Assembly: GCA_030537615.1 (NCBI GenBank) | Contig: JAUNVP010000001.1 | Location: 1 to 64,000, forward strand | Direction of reading: 5' to 3' | From: Actinomycetaceae bacterium | GTDB taxonomy: Bacteria; Actinomycetota; Actinomycetes; Actinomycetales; Actinomycetaceae | DNA length: 64,000 bases | Shown here: one piece after another, positions 1-8,210 of the stretch | How the letters are laid out: every line of letters starts with the position of its first letter | How positions within the stretch are numbered: the first letter of the stretch is position 1 | Position numbers and translations under genes: made by a program | The notes under the pieces: model-generated | Databases searched by the model: none | Seen by the model: the letters and a program-made list of their open reading frames with translations, nothing else | What the model was told of the DNA's origin: nothing

Positions 1-416
1 GATGTCACCCGCATCCCGCAAGCCCTTGTATCCAACCTGGTACGGTCTGCGATCCTTGCTGCGGCAGCGGTGGGATGTTCGTGCAGTCAGCCAAGTTCGT
101 TGATGCTCACGGCGGGAACCGTAATCAGCTGTCGATCTACGGCCAGGAATTCACTAACACAACCTGGCAACTTGCGAAGATGAACCTAGCGCTACACGGC
201 ATCGACGCAGACCTTGGGGCAAAGTCAGCAGACTCGTTCACCGAAAACCTTCACCCTGACCTGCGGGTAGACTTCATCATCGCCTCGGCCTGGTTATCCG
301 CGACCGTGACCGGGATAAAAAGATTCCCCGCCCGGCCCACCTCTCCCACAAGCCGCCGCCGATCCTTACCCCGCACCCCAAAAGGTACCACAACCTGCAT
401 CACACAAGCTTCTTAA
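1..416 (+). pseudogene. Remnant of a type I DNA methyltransferase (HsdM), truncated at both ends
   Basis: Reading frame 3 is open from the window edge and encodes the methyltransferase motif I segment [10 protein letters not shown] at about 51-80, followed by residues typical of the EcoKI-type HsdM class ([21 protein letters not shown]). After DFIIA, near position 285, the expected NPPF catalytic motif is missing. The frame instead runs into unrelated proline/arginine-rich sequence until a stop at 414-416. The piece is not a fragment of the intact hsdM at 2005-3477, whose motif I is FAAGTGGF and which lies on the other strand. I infer the scar of a second, older type I system at this locus. 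The part upstream of position 1 is not visible. Positions 417-512 hold nothing I recognise. Confidence 0.75.
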
Positions 417-512
417 CAGCCACTCCACCAACAGGAGCAGTCAACTGACCGCTTGCGCCTGTACATTCTCTAGTCCACGTCATAACCCAGTCGACAGAGT
501 AAAAAGCAGAGA

Positions 513-1271
513 TCAAGTCAAGGTTTCTTGCAGCTCCCGCACCAACGGGAGCATCGCATCCAACTTCGCCACAATCCGCTCCTGCTCAGCAACGGGCGGA
601 AGGGGAATCGGCAGGCTCACGATGGTACTGAGATTGAGTTCCTTCTGTTTCGTAGTACCGCTTGTTAATTCATCGATATTGTTTTGAATTTCAGGAGCAG
701 CAATAAAAGCCCATAGGTAGCGTGGACTGACTTTGGCCCATGTTCGAATTAGGGTGACGTGAGAATCCGGAGCCATTTTAGAAAGGCCGGCGTGATCGGG
801 TACGACGATTGCACGACCAACGGTCCCAGTCCCTGTCGAGTTCCAAAGCAGATCTCCCGCTTTTAGTAGACGTTCCACCGGAAGTTTAGCGAATGTGTCC
901 GCCGAATAAGGCCTACCCTCTTCAGGTTTGAACCCCTCCCATTGGATACACTTTTGCGAAATGGCTGTGTAATCAGAATAGTCAACGTAACGTGGGCTTC
1001 TACCACGCTGGATGTATTTCCCGATCTTACCCAATCGCTCCCACGCCCAGTTCTCGGGGATGTCGAAAGGCTTTTCTTCATCAGCAACGGGCGCAAATGG
1101 CCTTTGTTTCTTAAGTTTGCCCGCTTTGACCAGCGCAGTCTTCTCCTTGGCGATCTGGTCGAGGAGGGCTGTGGCCGTACCGTCCTCCGGGTGCTGGAAG
1201 GTGAGGTGGCCGCTGGTGGCGGCTTGGAGGATTGCGGCCTCCAGAGCCTTGGTGAACGCGCGGTCTAGATC
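513..1271 (-). pseudogene. hsdS: Out-of-frame C-terminal half of HsdS (second conserved region plus second target-recognition domain)
   Basis: This half is open from the GA tract at 1271 down to the stop at 513 and continues the HsdS reading begun at 2008, but in the +1 frame. It starts DLDRAFTKALEAAILQAATS, a close copy of the N-terminal conserved region of the first half. It then runs through KPFDIPENWAWERL into a second target-recognition domain (GKIGKYIQRGRSPRYVDYSD) and ends with the usual IPLPPVAEQERIVAKLDAML helix. The first in-frame ATG is only at 1034, inside the recognition domain and without a good ribosome site. Independent translation of a complete half-subunit is therefore unlikely in the present state. 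Losing one GA unit upstream would fuse it to the first half and give a 497-residue protein of ordinary HsdS length. Confidence 0.85.
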
Positions 1272-1940
1272 CTCTCTCTCTCTCTCTCGAGTTCAACGAG
1301 TTGATCGATCAATGGCATGAGCTTATCGAGCTTGGCTACAATCCTCCCCTGCTCAGGAAAGGGTGGCAACGGAACTAAGAATGACGCAAATACTTTACCG
1401 GAGACTTCCTTGAAGGTGGTTCCAGAACCTTTTTCTGAAAGTGCCCGTGAACGTGCCAGTAAAGCATAGTAGATATATTCGGACATGGCGGGAAGCGTGG
1501 GAACAAGAGACTTACAGCCTTGGTTGGTTGAAAGCGCGTTCAACGCGATTGCGACATACCCTATAGGGGCTCGGCTGGACATGATTACTGAACCAGCAGG
1601 CATCAATCGGGCGCTTGACGCAGCTAATCCCGCCTCCGTAATGCTACGTAAGCCATTGCTGATATAGCGATCTTTTAGTCTCCCTAGATCAGCTGGTGTC
1701 ACCCAGGCAACAGTTCCGTTCCAATAGGAAGATTCGGAAGTCTTAGGGGTGCCGCCACTAACCACCGACCCTATTGATGAAATGCGGACCCATTCCCAGT
1801 TCTTGGGGATATTGAATGGTTTTTCTTCTTCGGTGACGGGTGGGAGTGGTTTTTGTTTCTTGAGTTTGCCGTCTTTGACCAGTGCAGTCTTTTCCTTGGC
1901 GATCTGGTTGAGGAGGTCAGTGGCGGTGCCGTCCTCTGGG
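1122..1940. repeat. Pair of long direct repeats inside hsdS (1122-1191 and 1871-1940)
   Basis: The two conserved regions of HsdS are alike at DNA level: 60 of 70 aligned positions are identical, with a 16-nt uninterrupted match (TCCTTGGCGATCTGGT on the plus strand). The copies are 749 bp apart and encode IAKEKTALVKDGKLKKQ and IAKEKTALVKAGKLKKQ. The offset keeps the codon phase. Recombination between them would excise the first recognition domain together with the GA tract and leave an in-frame half-subunit of about 248 residues carrying only the second domain. Confidence 0.8.
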
Positions 1941-2008
1941 AGTTGCTCGGTGAGTTGCCCACTGATCGCAGCTTGCAGAATCGCTACCCGTAGCTTGTCG
2001 GCGATCAT
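1265..2008 (-). CDS. hsdS: Type I restriction-modification specificity subunit HsdS, truncated (first half, 247 aa)
   Basis: HsdS directs the methyltransferase and restriction complex to a bipartite DNA sequence, one half-site per target-recognition domain. The start is the ATG at 2008, which overlaps the hsdM stop as ATGA. The product begins MIADKLRVAILQAAISGQLT (conserved region). It continues through KPFNIPKNWEWVRI into the first recognition domain (GSVVSGGTPKTSESSYW) and ends in the linker helix (PEQGRIVAKLDKLMPLIDQL) followed by ERERERI and TAG. In this state it has one recognition domain. Truncated HsdS proteins of some type I systems can pair as homodimers and recognise a palindromic site, so the short form may be active; that is inference from the family. 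The full protein would need a shift at the GA tract. Confidence 0.9.
   Translation of the reverse strand: MIADKLRVAILQAAISGQLTEQLPEDGTATDLLNQIAKEKTALVKDGKLKKQKPLPPVTEEEKPFNIPKNWEWVRISSIGSVVSGGTPKTSESSYWNGTVAWVTPADLGRLKDRYISNGLRSITEAGLAASSARLMPAGSVIMSSRAPIGYVAIALNALSTNQGCKSLVPTLPAMSEYIYYALLARSRALSEKGSGTTFKEVSGKVFASFLVPLPPFPEQGRIVAKLDKLMPLIDQLVELERERERI
1272..1288 (-). repeat. (GA)8 dinucleotide microsatellite inside hsdS, a probable phase-variation tract
   Basis: On the coding strand the tract is eight GA units plus a final G, encoding the ERERER part of the helix that links the two HsdS halves. With eight units, translation ends at TAG (1267-1265) directly after the tract. With seven or ten units the frame continues into the second half down to 513. 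With nine units translation enters the third frame and ends at 1111 with an unrelated tail. Uninterrupted dinucleotide runs of this length are hotspots for replication slippage. The exact position between two intact coding halves argues for a switch, not for random decay. Confidence 0.85.
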
Positions 2009-3477
2009 TCTTTCACCGCCAGGAGGGCTTCGATCTGCGCGATCTTCGCGTCGATAGCTGCGTCGAGTGTTGCCCGGCGGGTCTTGTAATTGGTGATGGT
2101 GTCTTGGGGGCTGAGGATTTCCTCTACCTCCTTGGGGTATCCGCACTGGTCGAAGTTGTAGCTGAGTTTAGTGAGCTCGCTGGCGGTGAATGCGCGTGCC
2201 TTATAGGTGCCGCCCTCGTCTTTGATTTCGTGGCGGTCATTCCACCAGGCCCAGCAGTCGTCAAAGTGGGTTAGTTCCATCGGGCGAGTTTTCGAGAACG
2301 CCTTGTAGCCTTCGGGCAAGTCTACTCGATAAAACCAGGTATGTTTCGTAGGGCCGCTATGGCTGAAGAAAAGTAGGTTTGTAGCGATAGAAGTGTAGGG
2401 GGCAAACACCGATCCGGGGAGCCGGATGATGGTGTGCAGGTTGAACTCGGTGAGCAATTTCTTCTTGATTTCCACCTTGGCTCGGTCGGAGCCAAACAGC
2501 AGACCATCGGGTAGGACCACGCCTGCACGCCCGCCGCGCTTAAGCCGGTACATAATCAGCGACACGAACAGGTCAGCAGTTTCTGAAGAACGTAAGGCTA
2601 CCGGAAAGTTCGATTGAATACTATCTTGTTCAGTACCTCCATACGGCGGGTTCATCAGCACCAGCGAGTATTTCTCAGACTCTTTGTATTCGCGTACGTT
2701 GCGCTCTAACGAGTTACCGTGGAAGTAGTTGGGCGCATCGATGCCATTGAGCAGCAGGTTCGTTACCCCGAGCAGGTAGGGCATTGGTTTCTTTTCGATG
2801 CCGTGGACGCTGGCTTGGTATTTCTGGCGGTCTTCCACCGTTTCTACTTGGGTTTCAAGATACCGTAGCGCGGAGGTAAGGAAGCCTCCGGTGCCAGCGG
2901 CAAAATCTGCAATGGAGTCATCAAGCGTGGGCTTGGTAGCTTTGACTATGAAGTCGGTTACGGCGCGCGGGGTATAAAACTCGCCGGAGGAACCTGCACT
3001 TTGGAGTTGTTTGAGCAGGGTCTCGTAGATCAGTCCGAAGGCGTGGGACTCGTTGTAATCATCAAAATCAATATCATCAATGAGGTTGACGAGTTGGCGG
3101 ATGAGTACGCCGTCTTTCATGTACTGGTTCGCATCCTCAAACACGTCCCGCACAATCGCCTTACGCAACGAGGTCGTTTGCGTGACCGGAAGCTGCTTCA
3201 ATGTGGGAAACAGCTCGGTATTCAAAAAATCTAAGAGTTGCTGTCCGGTACGAGCATGACCATCCTTGTTATCTACTGCCCAGTTTCGCCACCTTAAATA
3301 TTCAGGGATGATCGAGTGATACTCGGCCTCGTAGACTTCCCAGTTGGACTCTTTCACGTCGTAAACCTTGAGGAACAAGAGCCAGGTGAGTTGTTCAATT
3401 CGCTGTGCATCACCGTTAATACCGGCGTCGCCTCGCATGATGTTACGCGAAGCGGAGATAAACGAGTTCAAGCTCAT
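2005..3477 (-). CDS. hsdM: Type I restriction-modification DNA methyltransferase subunit HsdM
   Basis: This N6-adenine methyltransferase subunit should assemble as two HsdM with HsdS, plus HsdR for cleavage. The 490-residue length is normal. The N-terminal helical HsdM domain starts MSLNSFISASRNIMRGDAGI. The AdoMet-binding motif is DFAAGTGGFL, after GEFYTPRAVTDFIV, and the catalytic motif is LVLMNPPYGG. The gene is the middle one of hsdR-hsdM-hsdS, 34 bp after hsdR and with an ATGA overlap into hsdS, so translation of M and S is probably coupled. All expected motifs are intact. This matters because the methyltransferase stays available whichever HsdS form is made. It belongs to a different HsdM subclass from the remnant at 1-285. 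Confidence 0.95.
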   Translation of the reverse strand: MSLNSFISASRNIMRGDAGINGDAQRIEQLTWLLFLKVYDVKESNWEVYEAEYHSIIPEYLRWRNWAVDNKDGHARTGQQLLDFLNTELFPTLKQLPVTQTTSLRKAIVRDVFEDANQYMKDGVLIRQLVNLIDDIDFDDYNESHAFGLIYETLLKQLQSAGSSGEFYTPRAVTDFIVKATKPTLDDSIADFAAGTGGFLTSALRYLETQVETVEDRQKYQASVHGIEKKPMPYLLGVTNLLLNGIDAPNYFHGNSLERNVREYKESEKYSLVLMNPPYGGTEQDSIQSNFPVALRSSETADLFVSLIMYRLKRGGRAGVVLPDGLLFGSDRAKVEIKKKLLTEFNLHTIIRLPGSVFAPYTSIATNLLFFSHSGPTKHTWFYRVDLPEGYKAFSKTRPMELTHFDDCWAWWNDRHEIKDEGGTYKARAFTASELTKLSYNFDQCGYPKEVEEILSPQDTITNYKTRRATLDAAIDAKIAQIEALLAVKE

Positions 3478-3511
3478 TCGCTACTACAACTTCTTTCTTT
3501 CAGGTTCGACA

Positions 3512-5866
3512 CTATGATGCGTACAGCAGATCAACCAGACCTGCAACAGCTTCCTCATAATCTTGACGGCCACCAAACAAACTCACAATCTTAGCCGCCG
3601 ACCCGATCTGCAAGAACGGGTCATTGGCAAGGATCCGCAAGTCCTCAATCTGTGCCACACCGGACGTGGCATACTTGTCCAGTAGTCCTTCGAGCACGCT
3701 TCGGCACTGCCCGGAATACTTGTACAAGTAGCCGGTCTTCGTGACGTTTTTAGCACGCTCAGCGCGCGTAAGTGGCGGCTGGTCGTAGGCGGTGTGAACC
3801 ACCAGGTCAAAGTCGTCTAACTGTTCACCAGCCACTCCGGCTTGTTCGCGTAGCGCATCAAGGAGTACACCGTTGGCGTTTAGCTCGTCCAAGACCGCTT
3901 TCTTGCGTTCGGCACTGTTCCATGCCGCCAGGAAGTCCTCCAAGGTAGAGTACTGGCCGAGGATGTTCTTACGGGAGAAATCCGTGATGGACTCGGTGAC
4001 GAGCTTCCCGGTGGTCGGGTTGACGTAGTGGACGCGCTCATCAAGTAGACGCACAGGGACGCCACGTACCCGAATCTTGCGACCTGATCCCCCGTTGTCC
4101 TCAGGTCGGGTCGGGTCAAAGTCTCCCGGCCCAGGACCTGGCACCGTGTCAGAGCCGGGTTGTGGTGATGGTTCGTCGTCTGGCTCGGGCAGGTTGCCGC
4201 CGGGGGGCACATCAATAATGACTGTGGGGTTGCCGTCAAAGTCCGGATCAGCAAACAGCCGGGTCGAGCCACGGAAATCCATAATCGTGAAAAAGGACTT
4301 GCCGTGGTCTTCATCCAGCCGGGTCCCGCGCCCGATGATCTGTTTAAACTCAGTCATCGAGCCAATATTTTTCTCTAACACCACCAGCTTTAGCGTCTTT
4401 ACATCTACACCCGTGGTCAGTAGGTTCGAGGTGGTTACCACCGTCGGCACGTGTGTCCCTGGATCGGCGAAGTTGTCGAGCTCAGCTTTACCTGCTTCAT
4501 TATCGCCCGTGATCCGCATGACATAGCGCCAATCGGCGCGCACCTGCTCTAAACATTCGATAGCGAGCGCTTGACGCATCCGCTCCGCATGTTCAATATC
4601 CACACAAAACACAATCGTTTTCGAATCAGTGCCGTGCTTTACAAGCCATGAAGCGACATACTTTGCTACCATCGCGGTGCGTTCGTCAATAACGAGTGAG
4701 CGGTCGTAGTCTTTAACGTTGTACTCACGGTCTTCGACCAACTCACCATCAACGTCTCGCTGGCCTTCTTGTGGCCGCCAGCCCTGTAAGTCCACATCCA
4801 AGCCGACACGTAGCACTTTGTACGGGGCGAGGAAACCATCGCGAATCCCCTCGCGTAATGAGTAGGTGTAGATCGGGTCACCGAAATAGGTGATATTGGA
4901 TACCGCTTTGGTTTCTTTCGGGGTGGCCGTCATCCCGATATGGATAGCCTCCGAGAAATAGTCCAGTACCTTACGCCAGCGGGACTCTTCCCGAGCCGAG
5001 CCACGATGACACTCATCCACGATTACCAGATCGAAAAACTCTGGTTTGAATTGGCGGAACGGTTCGTTCCCCTCGTCATCGGAAAGCTGATGGTACAGGC
5101 TCAAATACACCTCAAATGCGCTATCGAGCTGTCGATTTTGAACCTTCACCATCCGGTTGCCCAATGGGCGGAAATCCCCGGTTATTGTCTGGTTGATCAG
5201 CACGTTACGGTCAGCCAGATACAGCACACGCTTGACCGCGCTACCCTCAAGGAGTCGCCAAATAATCTGAAACGCCGTGAACGTCTTACCCGTCCCTGTG
5301 GCCATTACCAGCAAAAGCCGTTTATCACCGCGCGCGACCGCTTCCACGGTGCGGTCAACTGCGATCCGCTGATAATAGCGAGGCTCCTTACCCGTGAACG
5401 TGTCGAAATAGTAAGGCTGAGCAACCACAGCCTCACCGGTAGCATCAAGACGCTTAGCCGTCACATAACGTCCCCATAGCTCGTCCTCGGTCGGGAACTG
5501 ATCCATGCCCAACTCACGTTCGACACCAGTGAGTAAATCGTGCTCAAGAAAACCGCGACCATTCGACGAATACGCAAAGGGCACATCAAGCTTCTCAGCA
5601 TATGCCAACGCCTGCTGAATCCCTGCCCCGACCGAATGGGTAGCATCCTTCGCCTCGACGACCGCAATCATCTTCCCAGAAGCCGCCGTCCGCAACACGT
5701 AGTCAGCCTTCCCTGCTTTACCACGCCGAGTCTTCTCGCCCTGCACAATGATCTGGCCAGGAGCAAACGCTTCCATGAACAATTGCTCACGTGCCCACCC
5801 AGCACCATCAACTAGAGCAGGCGTGATGAACCGCTGCTTGACGTCCTCCTCAGTCAAACGGCTCAT
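3512..5866 (-). CDS. hsdR: Type I restriction endonuclease subunit HsdR (translocase and nuclease)
   Basis: HsdR supplies ATP-dependent DNA translocation and cleavage for the complex. I place the start at 5866 (MSRLTEEDVKQRF) because AAGGGGGA lies about five bases upstream; the open frame extends further but has no ribosome site. This gives 784 residues. The N-terminal nuclease shows the PD-(D/E)xK pattern GKADYVLRTA...VVEAKDATH. The helicase core has Walker A (MATGTGKTFTA), the DEAD-type box DECHRGS, MTATP and motif VI IGRGTRL. The C-terminal part resembles the EcoEI-type R subunit. First gene of the operon. The intact nuclease means an altered HsdS would change restriction as well as methylation. 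Confidence 0.94.
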   Translation of the reverse strand: MSRLTEEDVKQRFITPALVDGAGWAREQLFMEAFAPGQIIVQGEKTRRGKAGKADYVLRTAASGKMIAVVEAKDATHSVGAGIQQALAYAEKLDVPFAYSSNGRGFLEHDLLTGVERELGMDQFPTEDELWGRYVTAKRLDATGEAVVAQPYYFDTFTGKEPRYYQRIAVDRTVEAVARGDKRLLLVMATGTGKTFTAFQIIWRLLEGSAVKRVLYLADRNVLINQTITGDFRPLGNRMVKVQNRQLDSAFEVYLSLYHQLSDDEGNEPFRQFKPEFFDLVIVDECHRGSAREESRWRKVLDYFSEAIHIGMTATPKETKAVSNITYFGDPIYTYSLREGIRDGFLAPYKVLRVGLDVDLQGWRPQEGQRDVDGELVEDREYNVKDYDRSLVIDERTAMVAKYVASWLVKHGTDSKTIVFCVDIEHAERMRQALAIECLEQVRADWRYVMRITGDNEAGKAELDNFADPGTHVPTVVTTSNLLTTGVDVKTLKLVVLEKNIGSMTEFKQIIGRGTRLDEDHGKSFFTIMDFRGSTRLFADPDFDGNPTVIIDVPPGGNLPEPDDEPSPQPGSDTVPGPGPGDFDPTRPEDNGGSGRKIRVRGVPVRLLDERVHYVNPTTGKLVTESITDFSRKNILGQYSTLEDFLAAWNSAERKKAVLDELNANGVLLDALREQAGVAGEQLDDFDLVVHTAYDQPPLTRAERAKNVTKTGYLYKYSGQCRSVLEGLLDKYATSGVAQIEDLRILANDPFLQIGSAAKIVSLFGGRQDYEEAVAGLVDLLYAS

Positions 5867-6438
5867 CACATCCCCCTTCACAGTCAAAAGACTCCGTATA
5901 TCCTGTAACGATAGTGAGACTGCTACCACCATCTACACTCAGAGTCATCCCTCTTCAGTCTACCCACTTCCACACCTATCCGGATCACCTACACCTCGAC
6001 AGCCAAGGCAGCGGGCACCCGCGCCTCGCCCGCGCGCCACCACCCGACAAGATCATCACTGCTGCGATTGAGCCGAACCTGTCCGATTGGCGCTACGGAG
6101 GCTGGAACACTGGCCAAATAATTGAAGGCTTCTGCCCATGTACTGCTTAGTCGACGCGCCCCCACCCCTCGGTTTGAGGCCACGATCTCACAACTGTCTT
6201 ACTGTCGCTAACTGATAAGAAGGTAACAAAACGGAACTCCGCCTAGCACACCACCAGAACGAGCTCCGCTACCATGCGCGGCTATGTGCGATGGGGTGGT
6301 GTTTCGACACACTATCTACCCGTAATTGGTTTATCGGGTCGAGTGCCTAGCAACCTCGAGCAGATGTGGTTTCGTTATGTCTCGTAGCACCTTATGAGGT
6401 AATTTCCCCCCTGAGCACTATACAAGCGTCCCAAAGCG
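5867..6438. other. Intergenic region upstream of hsdR and downstream of uppS
   Basis: About 570 bases without a convincing gene. Short open frames in both directions have no family resemblance or ribosome sites. The hsdR promoter must lie in the left part. I see no inverted repeats or integrase remnant marking the edge of the restriction island. The boundary with the conserved uppS-recO block is at about 6.4 kb. Confidence 0.5.
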
Positions 6439-7284
6439 TCAGGTAGTTTGCGTAAGAGTGCTGGTTTTAGTGCTTTGTGCCGTCAAAGTATTTTCCTTCC
6501 AGAAATTTGAGTTACCCACCCGATCAACCGCCCCTCCAAACCGACGCTCCCGCCCGGTGAATGCCAGCACGTCGTCCCAGAGTTGCTCGCGTCCGTACTC
6601 GGGCCATGCCACCGGGTTGAAGGCGAACTCAGCGTAGGCCGCTTGCCACAGCAGGAAGTTGGATATGCGCTGCTCTCCCCCGGTGCGGATTAGCAGGTCA
6701 ACGTCGGGGCTCGACGGCGAATACAGTCGCCTGGCAACCACTTTTTCCGTCACTGCATTTGCTTTCAACTGTCCTGAAGCAACTTCTGACGCAACTTCGC
6801 GTACCGCATCAGTGATCTCGGCGCGGCCTCCGTAGTTGACCGCCATGTTGAAATCCAGCACCGTATTGTCTTTGGTCAGCTCTTCCGCGACCTCCAACTC
6901 GGTGATCACCGACTTCCACAGGCGCTGCCTTCGCCCCCACCAGTTGACTTTCACTCCCCAACCGTTGAGTTCATCGCGTCTGCGTCGCAACACATCGCGC
7001 GAATACCCCATGAGAAACCGCACTTCAGAAGGTGAACGACGCCAGTTTTCAGTCGAAAATGCGTACACCGTCAGATGCCGGATTCCGATCTCCACCGCGC
7101 CCGCAATGGTATCCATCAGCGCATATTCACCGGCTCGATGTCCCTCCGTGCGCGGTAGACCCCGCTCATTGGCCCAGCGCCCATTACCGTCCATAATGAT
7201 TGCGACATGCGCGGGACCACCCGAGACCTCCGGTGCCCGAACCGCACCCTCAAACGGGGGAACAATCTCTCGATGAAAATCCAT
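6439..7284 (-). CDS. uppS: Isoprenyl transferase (cis-polyprenyl diphosphate synthase)
   Basis: Condenses isopentenyl diphosphate in cis onto an allylic primer to make the C50-C55 polyprenyl carrier for peptidoglycan and wall polymers. The signature IIMDGNGRWANERG is at residues 29-42, with the catalytic Asp at 32. The second signature DLLIRTGGEQRISNF is at 195-209, and YGGRAEI lies between them. The length of 281 is slightly above average because of a short Thr/Ser-rich tail. It sits nine bases after recO on the same strand, the usual actinobacterial pairing. Whether the product is undecaprenyl or decaprenyl diphosphate cannot be read from the sequence. Confidence 0.93.
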   Translation of the reverse strand: MDFHREIVPPFEGAVRAPEVSGGPAHVAIIMDGNGRWANERGLPRTEGHRAGEYALMDTIAGAVEIGIRHLTVYAFSTENWRRSPSEVRFLMGYSRDVLRRRRDELNGWGVKVNWWGRRQRLWKSVITELEVAEELTKDNTVLDFNMAVNYGGRAEITDAVREVASEVASGQLKANAVTEKVVARRLYSPSSPDVDLLIRTGGEQRISNFLLWQAAYAEFAFNPVAWPEYGREQLWDDVLAFTGRERRFGGAVDRVGNSNFWKENTLTAQSTKTSTLTQTT

Positions 7285-7292
7285 ATTCTAAC

Positions 7293-8027
7293 CTAAACGT
7301 ATTCCGTGGCCTTGAGTTGCGAAAACGATTTAATCCTGCGCTCGACATGCCACTGCACCCACGCAGCCACCAGGCCCGATGCCTCGCGACGTGCATACTC
7401 CGGTGACTGGTCAGCACTCGACCACTCCCCCGACAGCAAATCACCGAGCAACGACATTGCTTCTAGCGAGGGCGCCAATGCTCCCGGAGGCCGACAGTTG
7501 GAGCACACCGCTCCACCAGAAGAGACCGAGAAACCACTGTTTGGCCCTGGCTTTGAACACACCGCACAGTCCCAGAACGACGGGGCCCAACCACTCAAAG
7601 CCATGGCGCGAAGCAAGAACGAGTTCATCACCAAATCCGGTGCATGGCGGCCCATTGCCAAAGCATGTAATCCGCCGAGTAAGAGTAGATACATCTGCGG
7701 ATGGGGATCGTCCTCGGTGAGGCGCTCAGCCGTCTCCGCCATGACGCACGCCCTCGTGTAGAGCGAATAGTCGGATGCAATATCCAGCCCGTACGGTCGC
7801 ACCGTCTGCACCTGCGTCAACACGTCGAGCGAGCGCCCTAAATAGAACTGCGCATCGATCGCAGTGAAAGGCTCGAGCCGGGCACCGAACTTCGAGGTCG
7901 TGCGCCGAACCCCCTTGGCAACGACTCGCTTTAGCCCGTTATACCGGGTCAAAACCGTGATGATGCGGTCAGCTTCACCCAGCTTATGGGTGCGGAGCAC
8001 AATGCCTTCATCACGGTAGGTTTTCAC
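7293..8027 (-). CDS. recO: DNA repair protein RecO
   Basis: RecO helps load RecA onto SSB-coated DNA in the RecFOR pathway. I choose the GTG at 8027 (MKTYRDEGIVLRTHKLGE), where family similarity begins; upstream in the same frame the sequence is Trp/Gly/Cys-rich and translates the G-rich leader. This gives 244 residues. The N-terminal OB fold is followed by a helical domain and a four-cysteine zinc site (CAVC...CSNC) at about residues 165-190. The gene follows leuA in the same direction and is followed closely by uppS. The start codon has only a weak GGGA upstream, so translation may be modest. Confidence 0.9.
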   Translation of the reverse strand: MKTYRDEGIVLRTHKLGEADRIITVLTRYNGLKRVVAKGVRRTTSKFGARLEPFTAIDAQFYLGRSLDVLTQVQTVRPYGLDIASDYSLYTRACVMAETAERLTEDDPHPQMYLLLLGGLHALAMGRHAPDLVMNSFLLRAMALSGWAPSFWDCAVCSKPGPNSGFSVSSGGAVCSNCRPPGALAPSLEAMSLLGDLLSGEWSSADQSPEYARREASGLVAAWVQWHVERRIKSFSQLKATEYV

Positions 8028-8160
8028 ACGCCCATTGTCCCACAGCCCTCGACAACTGCCAGCCAAGCAACACGCACCCCAGCAAACGCACCCAGCCCAC
8101 GCCCAATTCACGAGCCCAACCCGCGCCCAACAAGCAACCCAGCCCCACCCCACACACAAA
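8028..8160 (-). other. G-run-rich leader upstream of recO with possible G-quadruplex
   Basis: The minus strand carries about ten runs of three or four G between 8160 and 8075. The densest part is 8151-8115: GGGG, T, GGGG, CT, GGG, nine bases, GGG, CGC, GGG, TT, GGG. The plus strand here is almost free of G. The segment lies between the leuA terminator and the recO start, so it would be in the 5' leader of a recO transcript. A folded structure is inference only. Confidence 0.45.
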
Positions 8161-8195
8161 CCGCGGGCCCACACCCCAAAGGTGCAGGCCCGCGG
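8161..8195 (-). terminator. Hairpin terminator after leuA
   Basis: The inverted repeat CCGCGGGCC (8161-8169) with GGCCCGCGG (8187-8195) forms a nine-pair stem, with an inner CACC/GGTG pairing. On the minus strand it lies 15 bases after the leuA stop and is followed by TTTGTGTG. The U-tract is short, as is common for actinobacterial terminators. Confidence 0.75.
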
Positions 8196-8210
8196 TTAAA
8201 GACTAGAAAC

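Noticed and set aside
513-1271. Second hsdS half as an independent hsdS gene
   Set aside because: No start codon with ribosome site before the conserved region. The sequence is continuous with the first half across the GA tract, so a split single gene explains it better.
1-6438. Left end considered as prophage or transposon
   Set aside because: No integrase, transposase or phage structural gene, and no terminal inverted repeats were visible.
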